From an uncultured Actinomyces sp. (GTDB taxonomy: Bacteria; Actinomycetota; Actinomycetes; Actinomycetales; Actinomycetaceae), in the NCBI GenBank assembly GCA_900545825.1, contig URAS01000004.1:102970-166969 (forward strand): a DNA stretch of 64,000 nucleotides. Direction: 5' to 3'. Positions within the stretch are counted from its first letter, which is position 1; each line of letters begins with the position of its first letter. Under the pieces are notes generated by a model that searched no databases, was not told the DNA's origin, and saw nothing but the letters and a program-made list of their open reading frames with translations. A program made the translations under genes and the position numbers. This document shows, piece after piece, positions 42,595 to 51,927 of this stretch.

Positions 42595-45500
42595 GACAGT
42601 GTCCTTTCCCCCTCGACGACAGCAGGACATGAAGTCCTGACCGGGCAGTGATCACAGGCCTTCCCCGTGGTCGCCGGCAGCTGGTCCGACCGGAAACGCG
42701 AAACGGCCTCGGCGACGTAGTACTTGGCAAGGACGCCGACTCCGCCCGGTTCGGTCACCGCCTGGCGCACGTCGTCGGGCAAGCCTGCAGGGACCTGCTC
42801 CTCCTCCAGCGCCTGCGCGAGCCCGGGCTGCGAACGGGGTTTCTCGGCCGTGTCTTTCTCGCCCGTCAGATAGATGAGGCTGGCCCCCGCCGTGTCGCCC
42901 TCGAGGGCCGACAAAGCCAGTTGATAAGCCAACAGCTGGGGATGCGCGGCGGCCGCGTCGTAGCTGACCGGGCTGGCGCCCGTCTTGAAATCGAAGATCT
43001 GCGGCCCGTCGTCGCCATACTCGATGCGGTCGATATATCCGTGCACCAGCGTCTTACCGCCCGCATCGAGGGAATGCGTGATCTCGGTCTCGACTGCCGC
43101 CGGGGCGGAACGGGTCGAGAGGAAGTCGTGGAGAGCGCGGATCCGGTGGGTGAGCTTGTCAGCTTGCTGGCGTGCGGCATAGCCGCGGCTGCCCTGGGAT
43201 TGATACCACAACCCGAGGGCTTTATCGACCATGTCGTCCGCCGTGTCGCCAGCCTGGTACTCCTCGGCGACCTTGTGGACGATCGAACCCATCGTCTGGC
43301 TATCGCTGCCGGGCCCAGATCCGCCCGTCGACTGGAGGAACCACATGAGCGGGCAGTCGAGGACCGACGAGATCTTTGACGGCGACACCCTGAGGCGACG
43401 CTCGGGCGGGTAGACCGGCGCGGTCGAGGTCGGCCAGGCGGTCCGCTCGGCCGGGCCGCCGCTCATCCCCGTCCACCGCCTGGGGATCGCCGCCTCTTCG
43501 CCCGCCGATGCCAGCAGGGTGAGTCCATCGACCAGCCGCTGGGCGCGAATGAGCTGTCGCCGCATTTCGCCCGCCAGCGCCCGCGCGGTCAACGGATGCT
43601 CGGGACGGGTGATCGGAATACGCGTCTGGCCTGCGGCGATCGTCTGTTTCCCCGCGGGGAGGTCGCGCCACTGGGCATAGAGGTACCGCGACGGCTGGCT
43701 GTCGGGACCGTCGACCGCCGTGAGAATGAGCCGGGAGGTGGCGCGCGAACGGGCCAGCGTGAACATGCGGCGCTCGTCGCGCGCTGTGGCGTCGCGCGCG
43801 ACCAGAGGATCGCTATGGGCGCCTCCCTCGGGCGACACACGCCCGGTGGCGATGTCGGCCAGGAGGTCGGCCCGCAGCGCCGAATCGCGCACCGCAAGGT
43901 TTGGCCACACGTCCTCGTGGAGCGACGCGATGACGACGGTGTCGAACGTGCGCCCGGCAGCCTGGGAGGGCGTGAGGAGAGCGACGCCGCCGACGCGCTG
44001 CGCCGCCGGGGCGACCGTGTCGACCGGCACCGCCAGCTCGGCGACGTAGGCCGCGAAGTCGCGAAGCGGCAGGCCAGGGTTGCGTTGGGTCCAAAAATCC
44101 GCGAACCGGAACAGCGAGACGGCGTCGTCGAGATCGTCGTTCGCCTGACGGTCCCCCGCGAGCGCCTGCTCGCGCCAGGGTTGGGCGAGGCCGGTGGCGT
44201 CCCACAGGGCCCACAGGCCCTCGAGAGGCGGCTGGGAGGCCGCGGTGGAGGCGACGTCGAGCAGCCGTGCGGCCAGCGCCAGACGCGCCGCCGCGTCGGC
44301 GACTTGGGCGTCCGCGTGCTCGACGAACGTTTGGGCCGCCTGGGGGCTGGCGACCAACGGCACGAGATCGGCGACGCCCGGCACGCTCCACGACTGGATG
44401 TCTTCGCCCAGGCCGGCGACATATGCCCTGGCCAGACGCGAAATGTCGAGGCCGCTGAGTCCGACGACGACGCTGGTGAGGACGTCGTGGACGGCGTCGG
44501 CCACCTGCCGTTGGTTCGGCTGTTCCTCCTGCTGCTGGTCGGCCTCTCCCGCCGCCCCTCCCGGCGCCTGCGCGGCGATGAGCGGTGCCACGGTGACGAG
44601 GTCGATGAGGGCGCGGGTGATCGGCTGTCCCATCGGGGCCATCCGCCGAGACGACGCGTCGACGCGCACGCCGCCGCGCTCGAGATAACGCGCAAACGGC
44701 GCGATCATGCCGTTTTCGCGGACGATGACGGCCATGTCGGCGTAGTCGACGCCGTCGAACAGGTGCCGACGCTGGAGAAGGTTGGCGACGCCCTGGGCCT
44801 GGTCGAAAGCCGTGGCGTAGCAGAAGACCGAGCGTTCGGGCTGCGGGGCCGCCACGGGGGCCTGCTCGGGACTCCACGTCACCGAGCTGACGTCGCCGCC
44901 GTTGTTCTGCAGCGTCTGGACGAGGTCGTGGGCCCCGTCGGGGCGGGCACCACGATGGACGTCAACGGCCTGTTCCGGCGAGGTGAAAACGAGCAGCCGA
45001 CTGCCCAGGGCGTGGAGCTGGGCGAGTAGGCGGGAGGTCGCCCCCGTCATGTCCTGCATGTCGTCGACGATGACGTAGGGGAATTCCGGCCTGGGCGCGC
45101 CCACGCCCTCCTCCTTCGCCCGCCGATCCCAGTCTGCGAGCACCCGGCTGGCCGCGTCCTGGCAGCGTTCGGTATCGAGCTGCGGCCCCATCGCGTCGTA
45201 CTCGGCGAGCATCGGCGCCACCCAGGCCCACGCGTCGACGCCGAAGTCGCGGCCCCACTGCGCCAGCTCGCCCGAGCCGACCCCGAAGTCGCCGCAGCGG
45301 GCGAAGAGGTTACGCAGCTCGAGGCGGAACGCGTCCGACGTCAGGCTCTCGGGCGGAAACGGCGAGTCGGCCGCGTGGTCGGCCAGCAGCTGGGCAACCA
45401 CCGCGTCCTGGTCGGCACCCGTGAGCAGCGTGGGCGCGGGCTGCGGCAGCGCCCTCTGGGTGGCCCACTGGGTGAGGACGGAAAACGCCAGCGACGCCGG

Positions 45501-45815
45501 CGTGTGGATGGGGTGCGGCGCCCGCATCTGCAGCCGCTCACTCCGACGTTCCAGCAGGTCGCGACGCCTGCGGGTCGGCACGAGGATTATCGGCGCCAGA
45601 TCGGCCGGCGCCTGCTGCCCCAAGAGGACGGCCACCTGTGCCGCCAACGTCGTCTTGCCCGAACGCGTGGGCGTGTGAACAACAACGGACGTGCCCTGCC
45701 GCAGCTGCGCGGCCAGGTCCTCAGCCACGCTGGGTTGCGCCTGGTCGTCGTCGACCGGGGACAGGGCGCCCTGCTCCGCATCGCTCGCGGACGAATCACC
45801 ATGTTTTTCGCTCAT
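42591..45815 (-). CDS. adnA: AdnA-like helicase-nuclease subunit
   Basis: 1074 residues from ATG 45815 (GTG 45833 is an alternative; neither has a clear ribosome site). The motor looks degenerate. The P-loop is TPTRSGKT (48-55), lacking the first Gly; motif II is VDDMQDM rather than DEFQD; motif III reads FTSPEQAVDVHRGA. The C-terminal nuclease is intact with VHGYIDRIEYGDD...IFDFKTG. Cys residues at DCPLMWF and CDHCPVRTSCPA suggest an iron-sulfur cluster as in AddB-type nucleases. It pairs with the downstream AdnB, which carries the intact motor. Confidence 0.9.
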   Translation of the reverse strand: MSEKHGDSSASDAEQGALSPVDDDQAQPSVAEDLAAQLRQGTSVVVHTPTRSGKTTLAAQVAVLLGQQAPADLAPIILVPTRRRRDLLERRSERLQMRAPHPIHTPASLAFSVLTQWATQRALPQPAPTLLTGADQDAVVAQLLADHAADSPFPPESLTSDAFRLELRNLFARCGDFGVGSGELAQWGRDFGVDAWAWVAPMLAEYDAMGPQLDTERCQDAASRVLADWDRRAKEEGVGAPRPEFPYVIVDDMQDMTGATSRLLAQLHALGSRLLVFTSPEQAVDVHRGARPDGAHDLVQTLQNNGGDVSSVTWSPEQAPVAAPQPERSVFCYATAFDQAQGVANLLQRRHLFDGVDYADMAVIVRENGMIAPFARYLERGGVRVDASSRRMAPMGQPITRALIDLVTVAPLIAAQAPGGAAGEADQQQEEQPNQRQVADAVHDVLTSVVVGLSGLDISRLARAYVAGLGEDIQSWSVPGVADLVPLVASPQAAQTFVEHADAQVADAAARLALAARLLDVASTAASQPPLEGLWALWDATGLAQPWREQALAGDRQANDDLDDAVSLFRFADFWTQRNPGLPLRDFAAYVAELAVPVDTVAPAAQRVGGVALLTPSQAAGRTFDTVVIASLHEDVWPNLAVRDSALRADLLADIATGRVSPEGGAHSDPLVARDATARDERRMFTLARSRATSRLILTAVDGPDSQPSRYLYAQWRDLPAGKQTIAAGQTRIPITRPEHPLTARALAGEMRRQLIRAQRLVDGLTLLASAGEEAAIPRRWTGMSGGPAERTAWPTSTAPVYPPERRLRVSPSKISSVLDCPLMWFLQSTGGSGPGSDSQTMGSIVHKVAEEYQAGDTADDMVDKALGLWYQSQGSRGYAARQQADKLTHRIRALHDFLSTRSAPAAVETEITHSLDAGGKTLVHGYIDRIEYGDDGPQIFDFKTGASPVSYDAAAAHPQLLAYQLALSALEGDTAGASLIYLTGEKDTAEKPRSQPGLAQALEEEQVPAGLPDDVRQAVTEPGGVGVLAKYYVAEAVSRFRSDQLPATTGKACDHCPVRTSCPAVVEGERTLS

Positions 45816-45914
45816 GGTGTCATTACAGCGCACACCACTGACACTTTGTGCGTTCGCGAGCCCCCGGCCCGTTTCGATACGCTGGTGAGGTCGTCGAAAT
45901 CAAGGAGTACTCTC

Positions 45915-46148
45915 ATGCAGATCCACGTGGGATTCACCAACAATTCTCAGCAAATTAGCCTGTCGGTCGACCTCACCGAGGCCCAGATCGTCGACCTCGT
46001 CGCCACCCACTGTGGCGCCGATGCACCGAACGAGCCGCTGGTGCTGGCCGACACGTCCGGGCGCCAATTGATCGTGGCTCCGGGCCGCCTCGCCTACATC
46101 GAGACGCTCCCGGAGCGCACGCAAAAAGTCGGTTTCGGAATCGGCTAA
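45915..46148 (+). CDS. DUF3107 family protein
   Basis: 77 residues; AAGGAG at 45902-45907 lies 7 nt before ATG 45915. The pattern MQIHVGFTNNSQQISLSVDLTEAQIVDLV...L...D..GR..IVAPGRLAYIE is that of DUF3107. The small beta-rich protein ends in VGFG. No function is known to me. Gene order adnA, DUF3107, ferritin-like, DEAD helicase is the same in Mycobacterium. It is divergent from adnA. Confidence 0.9.
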   Translation: MQIHVGFTNNSQQISLSVDLTEAQIVDLVATHCGADAPNEPLVLADTSGRQLIVAPGRLAYIETLPERTQKVGFGIG

Positions 46149-46157
46149 CCGCCGCCC

Positions 46158-46766
46158 TTACCCCTTCAGCCCGGCCGCCTTCATCCGCTCGGAGTGGGCG
46201 GCCATCACTTGCGCCGTGATCCCCTCGCGATCGGTGTCGAGAACGGCTTTGAGGCCCGGATAGCACGACACTGCCGCGATCGTGGTGGACATCACGTCGC
46301 CGACGACGCGGCGGCCCCACAGCGACAGGCGCGGCGCCAGGGTCGGATCCGAGTCATCGCCCTGGGCGATGAGATTGCGCGCCCACTCGGTGTGGCCCCA
46401 GGCGTTGCGCAGTTCGTCGGTGATCAGCTGGCCCTGGTCCAGCCGTTCGGCCAGCAGGCACCACGTGTCGACCATGACGCCGACAGACACGTACGTCTTG
46501 GCCACGCGATCCCACCAGTCGGAGGGGCGCAGCCGCGACTCCAACTGGCCGATGAGGCCGTGCGACGGCTCCATGAGGGCGTAAATATCGAGATTCGCGT
46601 CACTGGCACGCTTTTCCAGATATTCGTAGGCCCGCCACGCCCCGGACGCGATGCGCGCGAGGGCGACCTCCTGCTGAAGCGTCGGCGCTTCCTGAGAATC
46701 CTTGACAATTCGGCCTTCCGCGCTGATGCACAGGTAGGCCCCCAACCCAACGAGTTCTTTATCCAT
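46158..46766 (-). CDS. Ferritin-like fold protein (Rv3210c type)
   Basis: 202 residues, all-helical. Family assignment rests on length, helix pattern, and place between DUF3107 and the DEAD helicase. Possible metal ligands of a four-helix bundle include QEVALARIASGAW, VDTWCLLAERLDQ and WGHTEWARNL. Its closest relatives are annotated as ferritin-like or tRNA-modifying MiaE-like proteins, but a catalytic EExxH motif is not obvious. It is convergent with DUF3107 and has a TAGCCT box 7 nt before ATG 46766. Confidence 0.78.
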   Translation of the reverse strand: MDKELVGLGAYLCISAEGRIVKDSQEAPTLQQEVALARIASGAWRAYEYLEKRASDANLDIYALMEPSHGLIGQLESRLRPSDWWDRVAKTYVSVGVMVDTWCLLAERLDQGQLITDELRNAWGHTEWARNLIAQGDDSDPTLAPRLSLWGRRVVGDVMSTTIAAVSCYPGLKAVLDTDREGITAQVMAAHSERMKAAGLKG

Positions 46767-46773
46767 ACCCTCA

Positions 46774-46779
46774 AGGCTA
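46774..46779 (-). promoter_or_regulatory. -10 box of the ferritin-like gene (leaderless type)
   Basis: TAGCCT on the minus strand, 7 nt before ATG 46766. Confidence 0.5.
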
Positions 46780-46973
46780 GCGAGATGAACGCCATTGCGA
46801 GGCTCAAGCGCATCCGTGGTTAAAATGGGGAGTCCACGGATGCCCGGTCGTGCCGGATTTTAGGACTAATTGTGCGTGGCCTATGCCACACGTGAATGTG
46901 AACGATCGGCTTCCACCGTTTTGTCGCGACACGCGTCGAGCCAGCTCCGCGTGACGCCAGAAAGGTACGAGAA

Positions 46974-48539
46974 GTGAATACTGCTGCTTCAGCGGCCCGC
47001 TCGGGTGTGGCCAACACCCAGGCCGCTCACGCGCCCGTCATCGACGAGGCGACCCCCGATATCACCGACGCGGGCGGCGAAACCCGCGACCTCGACGCCA
47101 AGTCGTTCGCCGACTTCGGCGTGTCCGCTCCTCTGGTCCAGGCCCTGGCCGACCACGGGATCACCCACCCCTTCCCGATCCAGGCCCTCACACTGCCGGT
47201 CGCCCTCAAGCGGCAAGACATCATCGGCCAGGCCAAGACGGGTACGGGCAAGACCCTGGGGTTCGCCCTGCCGATCCTCGAGGACGTCCACGGCCCCGGC
47301 GAAGAGGGCCAGGATCAGGTGTTCGAGTTCGGCAAGCCCCAGGCGATGGTCGTCCTCCCCACCCGCGAGTTGGCGAAGCAGGTGGCCGGCGACATCCGCC
47401 AGGCCGCCGAGCACCGCAACGTCCGCGTCGCCGAGATCTATGGCGGCGTCGCCTTCGAGCCCCAGATCGAGGCGCTGGAAAACGGCGTCGAGGTCGTCGT
47501 CGGCACACCCGGACGCATGATTGACCTGCTCAAGCGCGGCGTCCTCGGCCTGTCCGCGATCCGCACGGTCGTCCTCGACGAGGCCGACGAGATGCTTGAC
47601 CTGGGCTTCCTGCCCGACGTCGAGACCCTGCTGTCGCGTGCGCCCGCGAACCGCCACACCATGCTGTTCTCGGCGACGATGCCCGGCCAGGTGGTTGCGC
47701 TGGCCCGCCGCTACATGTCGCACCCGACGCACATTCGCGCCCAGGATCCCGAGGACTCGGGCGCTACCGTCCAGACGACCCGCCAGGTCATCTACCGTTG
47801 CCACGCGCTTAACAAGATCGAGGTCGTCGCGCGCATCCTCCAGGCCAAGGATCGCGGCCTGACGATGATCTTCACCCGGACGAAGCGGACGGCTGCCCGC
47901 GTCGCCGACGAACTGGCCGAGCGCGGCTTCGCCACGGCGTCGCTGCACGGCGACCTCGGGCAGGGCGCGCGCGAGCAGGCGCTGCGGGCTTTCCGCAAGG
48001 GCAAGGTCGACGTCCTCGTCGCCACCGACGTCGCCGCCCGCGGCATCGACGTCGACGACGTCACCCACGTCATCAACTACCAGTGCCCCGAGGACGCCCG
48101 CACCTACGTCCACCGCGTCGGCCGCACCGGCCGTGCCGGCAACACGGGCACGGCGATCACGTTCGTCGACTGGGACGACGTCCCGCGCTGGCGCGTCATT
48201 AACAAGGAGATCGGCCTGGATCAGCCCGACCCGGTCGAGACCTACCACACGTCGGCGCACCTCTACACCGACCTCGACATCCCGGAGAACGCCGGGCCGC
48301 GCCTGCCCCGGTCGCAGCGCACCCGCGCCGGCCTCGATTCGGAAGAGATCGAGGATCTGGGCGAGACCGGCTCGTCGGCCGGGCGCGCGCGTCGCGGCCA
48401 GCGGCAGGGCCACGGCCAGCGGCACCGCCGCAGCCACGGCGAAGCCGTCCACAGCGAGGGCAAGCGGCAGGGGTCCGCGCCCCGGCGCAACCGCCGCCGG
48501 CGTAATCGCTCGCGCAGCCGCCGCGAGTCCCAGGAGTAG
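46974..48539 (+). CDS. DEAD-box RNA helicase (RhlE-like)
   Basis: 521 residues from GTG 46974 with AAAGG 9 nt upstream. Motifs: Q motif FPIQALTLP, I AKTGTGKT, Ia PTRELAKQ, Ib TPGRMID, II VLDEADEML, III FSATMP, IV TMIFTRTKRTAARVADEL, V ATDVAARGIDVDDV and VI HRVGRTGRAG. The last 90 residues are Arg/Gly/Gln-rich (RRGQRQGHGQRHRR), typical of RNA-binding tails. It unwinds RNA, probably in ribosome assembly or mRNA decay. It ends 3 nt before the LacI-type regulator gene, an unusual partner, so readthrough may supply basal regulator. Confidence 0.94.
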   Translation: MNTAASAARSGVANTQAAHAPVIDEATPDITDAGGETRDLDAKSFADFGVSAPLVQALADHGITHPFPIQALTLPVALKRQDIIGQAKTGTGKTLGFALPILEDVHGPGEEGQDQVFEFGKPQAMVVLPTRELAKQVAGDIRQAAEHRNVRVAEIYGGVAFEPQIEALENGVEVVVGTPGRMIDLLKRGVLGLSAIRTVVLDEADEMLDLGFLPDVETLLSRAPANRHTMLFSATMPGQVVALARRYMSHPTHIRAQDPEDSGATVQTTRQVIYRCHALNKIEVVARILQAKDRGLTMIFTRTKRTAARVADELAERGFATASLHGDLGQGAREQALRAFRKGKVDVLVATDVAARGIDVDDVTHVINYQCPEDARTYVHRVGRTGRAGNTGTAITFVDWDDVPRWRVINKEIGLDQPDPVETYHTSAHLYTDLDIPENAGPRLPRSQRTRAGLDSEEIEDLGETGSSAGRARRGQRQGHGQRHRRSHGEAVHSEGKRQGSAPRRNRRRRNRSRSRRESQE

Positions 48540-48542
48540 CTG

Positions 48543-49541
48543 ATGGGCAGGCAACCGACCCAGGAGGACGTGGCGCGCGCGGCCGGAGTCTCGCGCGGCC
48601 TCGTGTCCCTTGCCCTCTCGGGCACGGGGTCGGTTGCCCCCGCTACTCGCGAACGGATCCTCTCCGCCGCCAAACAGCTGGGCTACACCCGCAATTTTGG
48701 GGCGGCGACGCTCGCCGCGCGCCGCTCCCCTGTCGTCGGCGTGTGCCTGCCTAGTCTGCGCAACCCATTCTTCGAGTCGGTCGTGTCGCCGCTGCAACGC
48801 CGCGTCGAGGACGCCGGGCTGCAGCCGCTCATCACGACCTCAGATAATTCCCCCGACCGCGAATTGGCGTCGCTGCGCCGCTTCATCGAATTGCGCGCGG
48901 CCGGCGTCTTCATGATCTCGCCGGTGGGAGAACTGGCTGCCCTCGCCGACTGCGGCGCCCAGATTCCCCTCGTCCTCATCGGCGCCGTCATGTCCGCTCC
49001 CCACGTCCCCTCGGTCCACATCGACGAGGACGCCGCGGCCGCCCTTGTCGCTGCGCACGCCCGCGAGCGCGGCTGGACCCGGATTGTTGCGGTCAGTCAG
49101 ACGTCGCCGACCCTCGACCGGTGGGTGCGTCACCGCCAGGACGCGCTGCGTTCGGCCGGCGCCGCCGCGGGGATAGGCGTCGACGTCCTCGCGCTGGATG
49201 ACGGCGCGGGGCTGGGCGACGCGTTGGCCCCATTTGTCCGCCACAGTAAGGCGGATCGGCCGCTGGTCGTCGCCCATAATTCCCTGGTGGCCATCAACAT
49301 CGTCGCCGCGTTGCGGGCGGTGGGGATCGAGCCGGGGCAAAGCGTCGGCCTCGTCTCGTACGACGACACCTACTTGCTGGCCCACCCCTCGTTCGACATC
49401 ACCGCACTGTCGCAGAACGTCGACGAGTTGGCGGCCTGTGCGATGGACCTGTTGCAGCAGATGGGCCAGGCCGACGACACAGCCGCGTTCGGCGCCGAAC
49501 AGCTCATCACCCCGTCGCTGCACGCCCGGTCAACGTCGTAA
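48543..49541 (+). CDS. LacI-family transcriptional regulator
   Basis: 332 residues. The N-terminal helix-turn-helix is TQEDVARAAGVSRGLVSLALSG (residues 6-27), with the hinge helix ERILSAAKQLGY. A periplasmic-binding-type sensor follows (PVVGVCLPSLRNPFFESVVSPL, RPLVVAHNSLVAINIVAALRAVGI, VGLVSYDD). It lies directly before the sugar operon and two perfect 12-bp palindromes at that promoter, so it is almost surely that operon's repressor. The effector would be a sugar or polyol related to the substrate (inference). Confidence 0.93.
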   Translation: MGRQPTQEDVARAAGVSRGLVSLALSGTGSVAPATRERILSAAKQLGYTRNFGAATLAARRSPVVGVCLPSLRNPFFESVVSPLQRRVEDAGLQPLITTSDNSPDRELASLRRFIELRAAGVFMISPVGELAALADCGAQIPLVLIGAVMSAPHVPSVHIDEDAAAALVAAHARERGWTRIVAVSQTSPTLDRWVRHRQDALRSAGAAAGIGVDVLALDDGAGLGDALAPFVRHSKADRPLVVAHNSLVAINIVAALRAVGIEPGQSVGLVSYDDTYLLAHPSFDITALSQNVDELAACAMDLLQQMGQADDTAAFGAEQLITPSLHARSTS

Positions 49542-49564
49542 GAGAACTTTGTTCTGACAAACCC

Positions 49565-49570
49565 TTGACA
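49565..49570 (+). promoter_or_regulatory. -35 box of the LacI-controlled operon
   Basis: A perfect TTGACA. Possible -10 sequences (CACCAT at 17 nt, CATAGT at 20 nt) directly precede or touch the first operator. Confidence 0.55.
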
Positions 49571-49593
49571 CGCCCTCCCCTTCGTGCCACCAT

Positions 49594-49622
49594 AGTTAAC
49601 GCGCGTTAGTTAACGCGCGTTA
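49594..49622. promoter_or_regulatory. Tandem LacI-type operators
   Basis: The 12-bp palindrome TAACGCGCGTTA occurs at 49597-49608 and 49611-49622, in a 14-bp unit repeated head to tail (49594-49607 and 49608-49621). A CG-centred even palindrome of this kind is typical of LacI-family operators. Position just after the promoter implies repression by blocking RNA polymerase. With a 14-bp period the two dimers would sit on different faces of the helix. Confidence 0.85.
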
Positions 49623-49714
49623 CCTAGCGGTAATTGTGTGTGTTCCGGTGGCGTCGCGTATGCGGCGCCACCTCACACTCGCCTCTTCCGCTCGGCTTGT
49701 CGAAGGAGACTCTT

Positions 49715-50899
49715 ATGACTAACACCCTTTCAGTTGCCGTCATCGGCGCCGGCATGGCGGGGCGTACGCACGCCAACGCGTGGCGCCAGGTCCGTACGGT
49801 ATTCGGGACCGACGGCGTGCCCGAGGTCCGTCTGGCCGCGATCTGCGACGCCTACCTGCCGTTCGCCGAGGCCGCCGCGTCCGACTACGGGTATGAGCGC
49901 GCGACCGACAACTGGCACGACCTCGTCGAGGCCGACGACATCGACATCGTCTCGATCGTCGTCGCCAACCGCCTCCACCGCGAAATGGCCGAGGCCCTCA
50001 TGAAGGCCGGCAAGCACGTCCTGTGCGAGAAGCCGCTCTCCGACACCCTCGAGGACGCCGCCGCGATGGCGAAGGCCGAAGAGGCAGCCGACGTCGTCAC
50101 CGGCGTGGGCTTCGGCTACCGCCGCCACCCGTCGATCGCCCAGATCGCCAAGCTCGTCGAGGAGGGCCACCTGGGCGAGATCCTCCACTTCTCGGGCAAG
50201 TACTGGTGCGACTACGGCGCTGACCCGAACGTACCGATCGCCTGGCGCTACAAGGGCCCCATGGGCTCGGGCGCCCTCGGCGACGTCGGCTCGCACCTGG
50301 CCGACACCGCGGAGTTCATTTGCGGCCCGATCAAGGCTGTCTCCGGCGGTCAGTTTGCCACCGTCATCAAGAAGCGTCCGCCGGCCGTCGAGGGGGTCTC
50401 GGGTGGCCGTGGCGCGACGACCGGCGCCGAGGCCACCGAGGTCGTCGAGAATGACGACATTGCGGCGTTCAACGTCGACTTTGCCTCGGGCGCCGTCGGT
50501 CAGCTGTCGGTGTCGCGTGTGGCGTTTGGCCAGCCGAACTTCCTGTCGTTCGACGTGTTCGGCACGAAGGGCCACGCGTCGTTCCGCCTCGACCGCTCCG
50601 GCGAGATCCTCCTTGACGACTGGACGTCGCCGGCCGGCATCGGCGGGCCCCGCCAGGTCCTGTCGAACCCGACGTTCCCCTACTTCGCCAAGGGCTCGTC
50701 GATGGACTTCTCGGGCGTCGGCAACACCCAGATCGAACAGTTCATCTACCAGGCGCGCGCCTTCCTCGACCAGGTGGTCGGCCTCGACGAGGGCCTGCCG
50801 AAGGTGCCGAGCTTCGCCCACGGCTACCGCGCCATCCGCATCCAGAACGCCGTTGCCCGTTCCGCCGCCGAGGGCGGGGCGACGGTGGCCATCGACTAA
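49715..50899 (+). CDS. Gfo/Idh/MocA family oxidoreductase
   Basis: 394 residues from ATG 49715 with GAAGGAGA upstream. The N-terminal Rossmann fold has VAVIGAGMAGRTHANAW. The active-site Lys lies in CEKPLS, the EKP motif of the family. In the C-terminal domain GALGDVGSHLADTAEF carries the catalytic Asp and His. Family members oxidise sugars or inositols with NAD(P). With two TIM-barrel isomerases and an inositol-like porter it probably oxidises a cyclitol or a sugar or glycoside C3 hydroxyl. First gene of the LacI-controlled operon. Confidence 0.93.
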   Translation: MTNTLSVAVIGAGMAGRTHANAWRQVRTVFGTDGVPEVRLAAICDAYLPFAEAAASDYGYERATDNWHDLVEADDIDIVSIVVANRLHREMAEALMKAGKHVLCEKPLSDTLEDAAAMAKAEEAADVVTGVGFGYRRHPSIAQIAKLVEEGHLGEILHFSGKYWCDYGADPNVPIAWRYKGPMGSGALGDVGSHLADTAEFICGPIKAVSGGQFATVIKKRPPAVEGVSGGRGATTGAEATEVVENDDIAAFNVDFASGAVGQLSVSRVAFGQPNFLSFDVFGTKGHASFRLDRSGEILLDDWTSPAGIGGPRQVLSNPTFPYFAKGSSMDFSGVGNTQIEQFIYQARAFLDQVVGLDEGLPKVPSFAHGYRAIRIQNAVARSAAEGGATVAID

Positions 50900-50921
50900 T
50901 CGCCGCAGGAAGGACTTGACC

Positions 50922-51923
50922 ATGACCACGATGAAACTGGGCGCCTACACCGCCTGCCTCCACAACTACACGCTGCCCGAAGCGCTGAAGATCCTCAAGG
51001 ATGACGGCCTGGACGGCGCCGAGGTCAACGCCGGCGGCTTCATTCCGTCGCCGCACTGCCCGGTCGACCTCCTCATCGGCTCGGCCACCGCCCGCGACGA
51101 GTACCTGGGCGTCTTCGCCGACGCGGGGATGCGTCTGGCCGGCCTCAACACGTCGGGCAACCCGCTCGATCCGCTGCCCGACGTCGGCCCGCGCCACGCC
51201 TACGACCTCAAGCGGACGATCGAGCTGGCCGGCAAGCTGGGGATCACCGACATCGTCTGCATGTCGGGCCTGCCCGGCTCGGATGCCGACGCCCACTACC
51301 CCTCGTGGGTCGTCAACCCGTGGAACGGCGAATACCTCGAGGTCCTCGACTACCAGAAGTCGGTCCTCGACCCGTTCTGGAAGGAAATGGATGCGCGCGC
51401 GGGCGACGCCGGCGTCAAGCTGGCGTGGGAACTCCACCCCCACAACACGGTGTTTACTCCGGTGGGCTTCCTCGAATTCCACGACCGCACGGGCCTGAAG
51501 AACGTCGGTGTCAACATGGACCCGTCGCACCTCATGTGGCAGGGCATGGACATCGTCGCCTCGATCAAGCTGCTGGGCGAGCACATCTTCCACGTCCACG
51601 CGAAGGACACGAAGATCTTCCCCGGCGTCGCGACCCGCGGCGTCCTCGACCCGTCGTTCGGCAAGTGGCCCGAGGCCGAGGCCGACCGCTACCCCGTCGG
51701 CATGGCGCACTGGTGCTCGACGTGGCCTTCCGACCCGGCGTGGCGTTTCGTCGCGATCGGTCAGGGCCACGACGCCGCCTGGTGGGCCGACTTCCTGCGG
51801 GCAATCCGCGAGATCAACCCCGACATGAACATCAACATCGAACACGAGGACGCCGCGTTCGACCAGCTCGAGGGCATCGAGCGGGCTGCCAAGACTCTCC
51901 TCGAGGCCGATAGTCAGGTGTAG
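50922..51923 (+). CDS. Sugar phosphate isomerase/epimerase-type TIM barrel (1)
   Basis: 333 residues, with AGGAAGGA before ATG 50922. It belongs to the AP endonuclease 2-like / xylose-isomerase-like TIM-barrel superfamily. Metal ligands are visible as WELHPHN, NMDPSHLMWQG, HVHAKDT and NIEHED. Relatives include inosose isomerases, keto-sugar epimerases and enzymes that cleave 3-keto glycosides. It lies 22 nt after the dehydrogenase, so it probably acts on that enzyme's product. The exact reaction is not determinable. Confidence 0.9.
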   Translation: MTTMKLGAYTACLHNYTLPEALKILKDDGLDGAEVNAGGFIPSPHCPVDLLIGSATARDEYLGVFADAGMRLAGLNTSGNPLDPLPDVGPRHAYDLKRTIELAGKLGITDIVCMSGLPGSDADAHYPSWVVNPWNGEYLEVLDYQKSVLDPFWKEMDARAGDAGVKLAWELHPHNTVFTPVGFLEFHDRTGLKNVGVNMDPSHLMWQGMDIVASIKLLGEHIFHVHAKDTKIFPGVATRGVLDPSFGKWPEAEADRYPVGMAHWCSTWPSDPAWRFVAIGQGHDAAWWADFLRAIREINPDMNINIEHEDAAFDQLEGIERAAKTLLEADSQV

Positions 51924-51927
51924 TCCC

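Noticed and set aside
43596..45029. 477-codon open frame on the plus strand
   Set aside because: Antisense shadow of adnA; Arg/Gly/Val-rich with no family features.
46989..48797. 602-codon open frame on the minus strand
   Set aside because: Antisense shadow of the DEAD-box helicase and start of the LacI gene.
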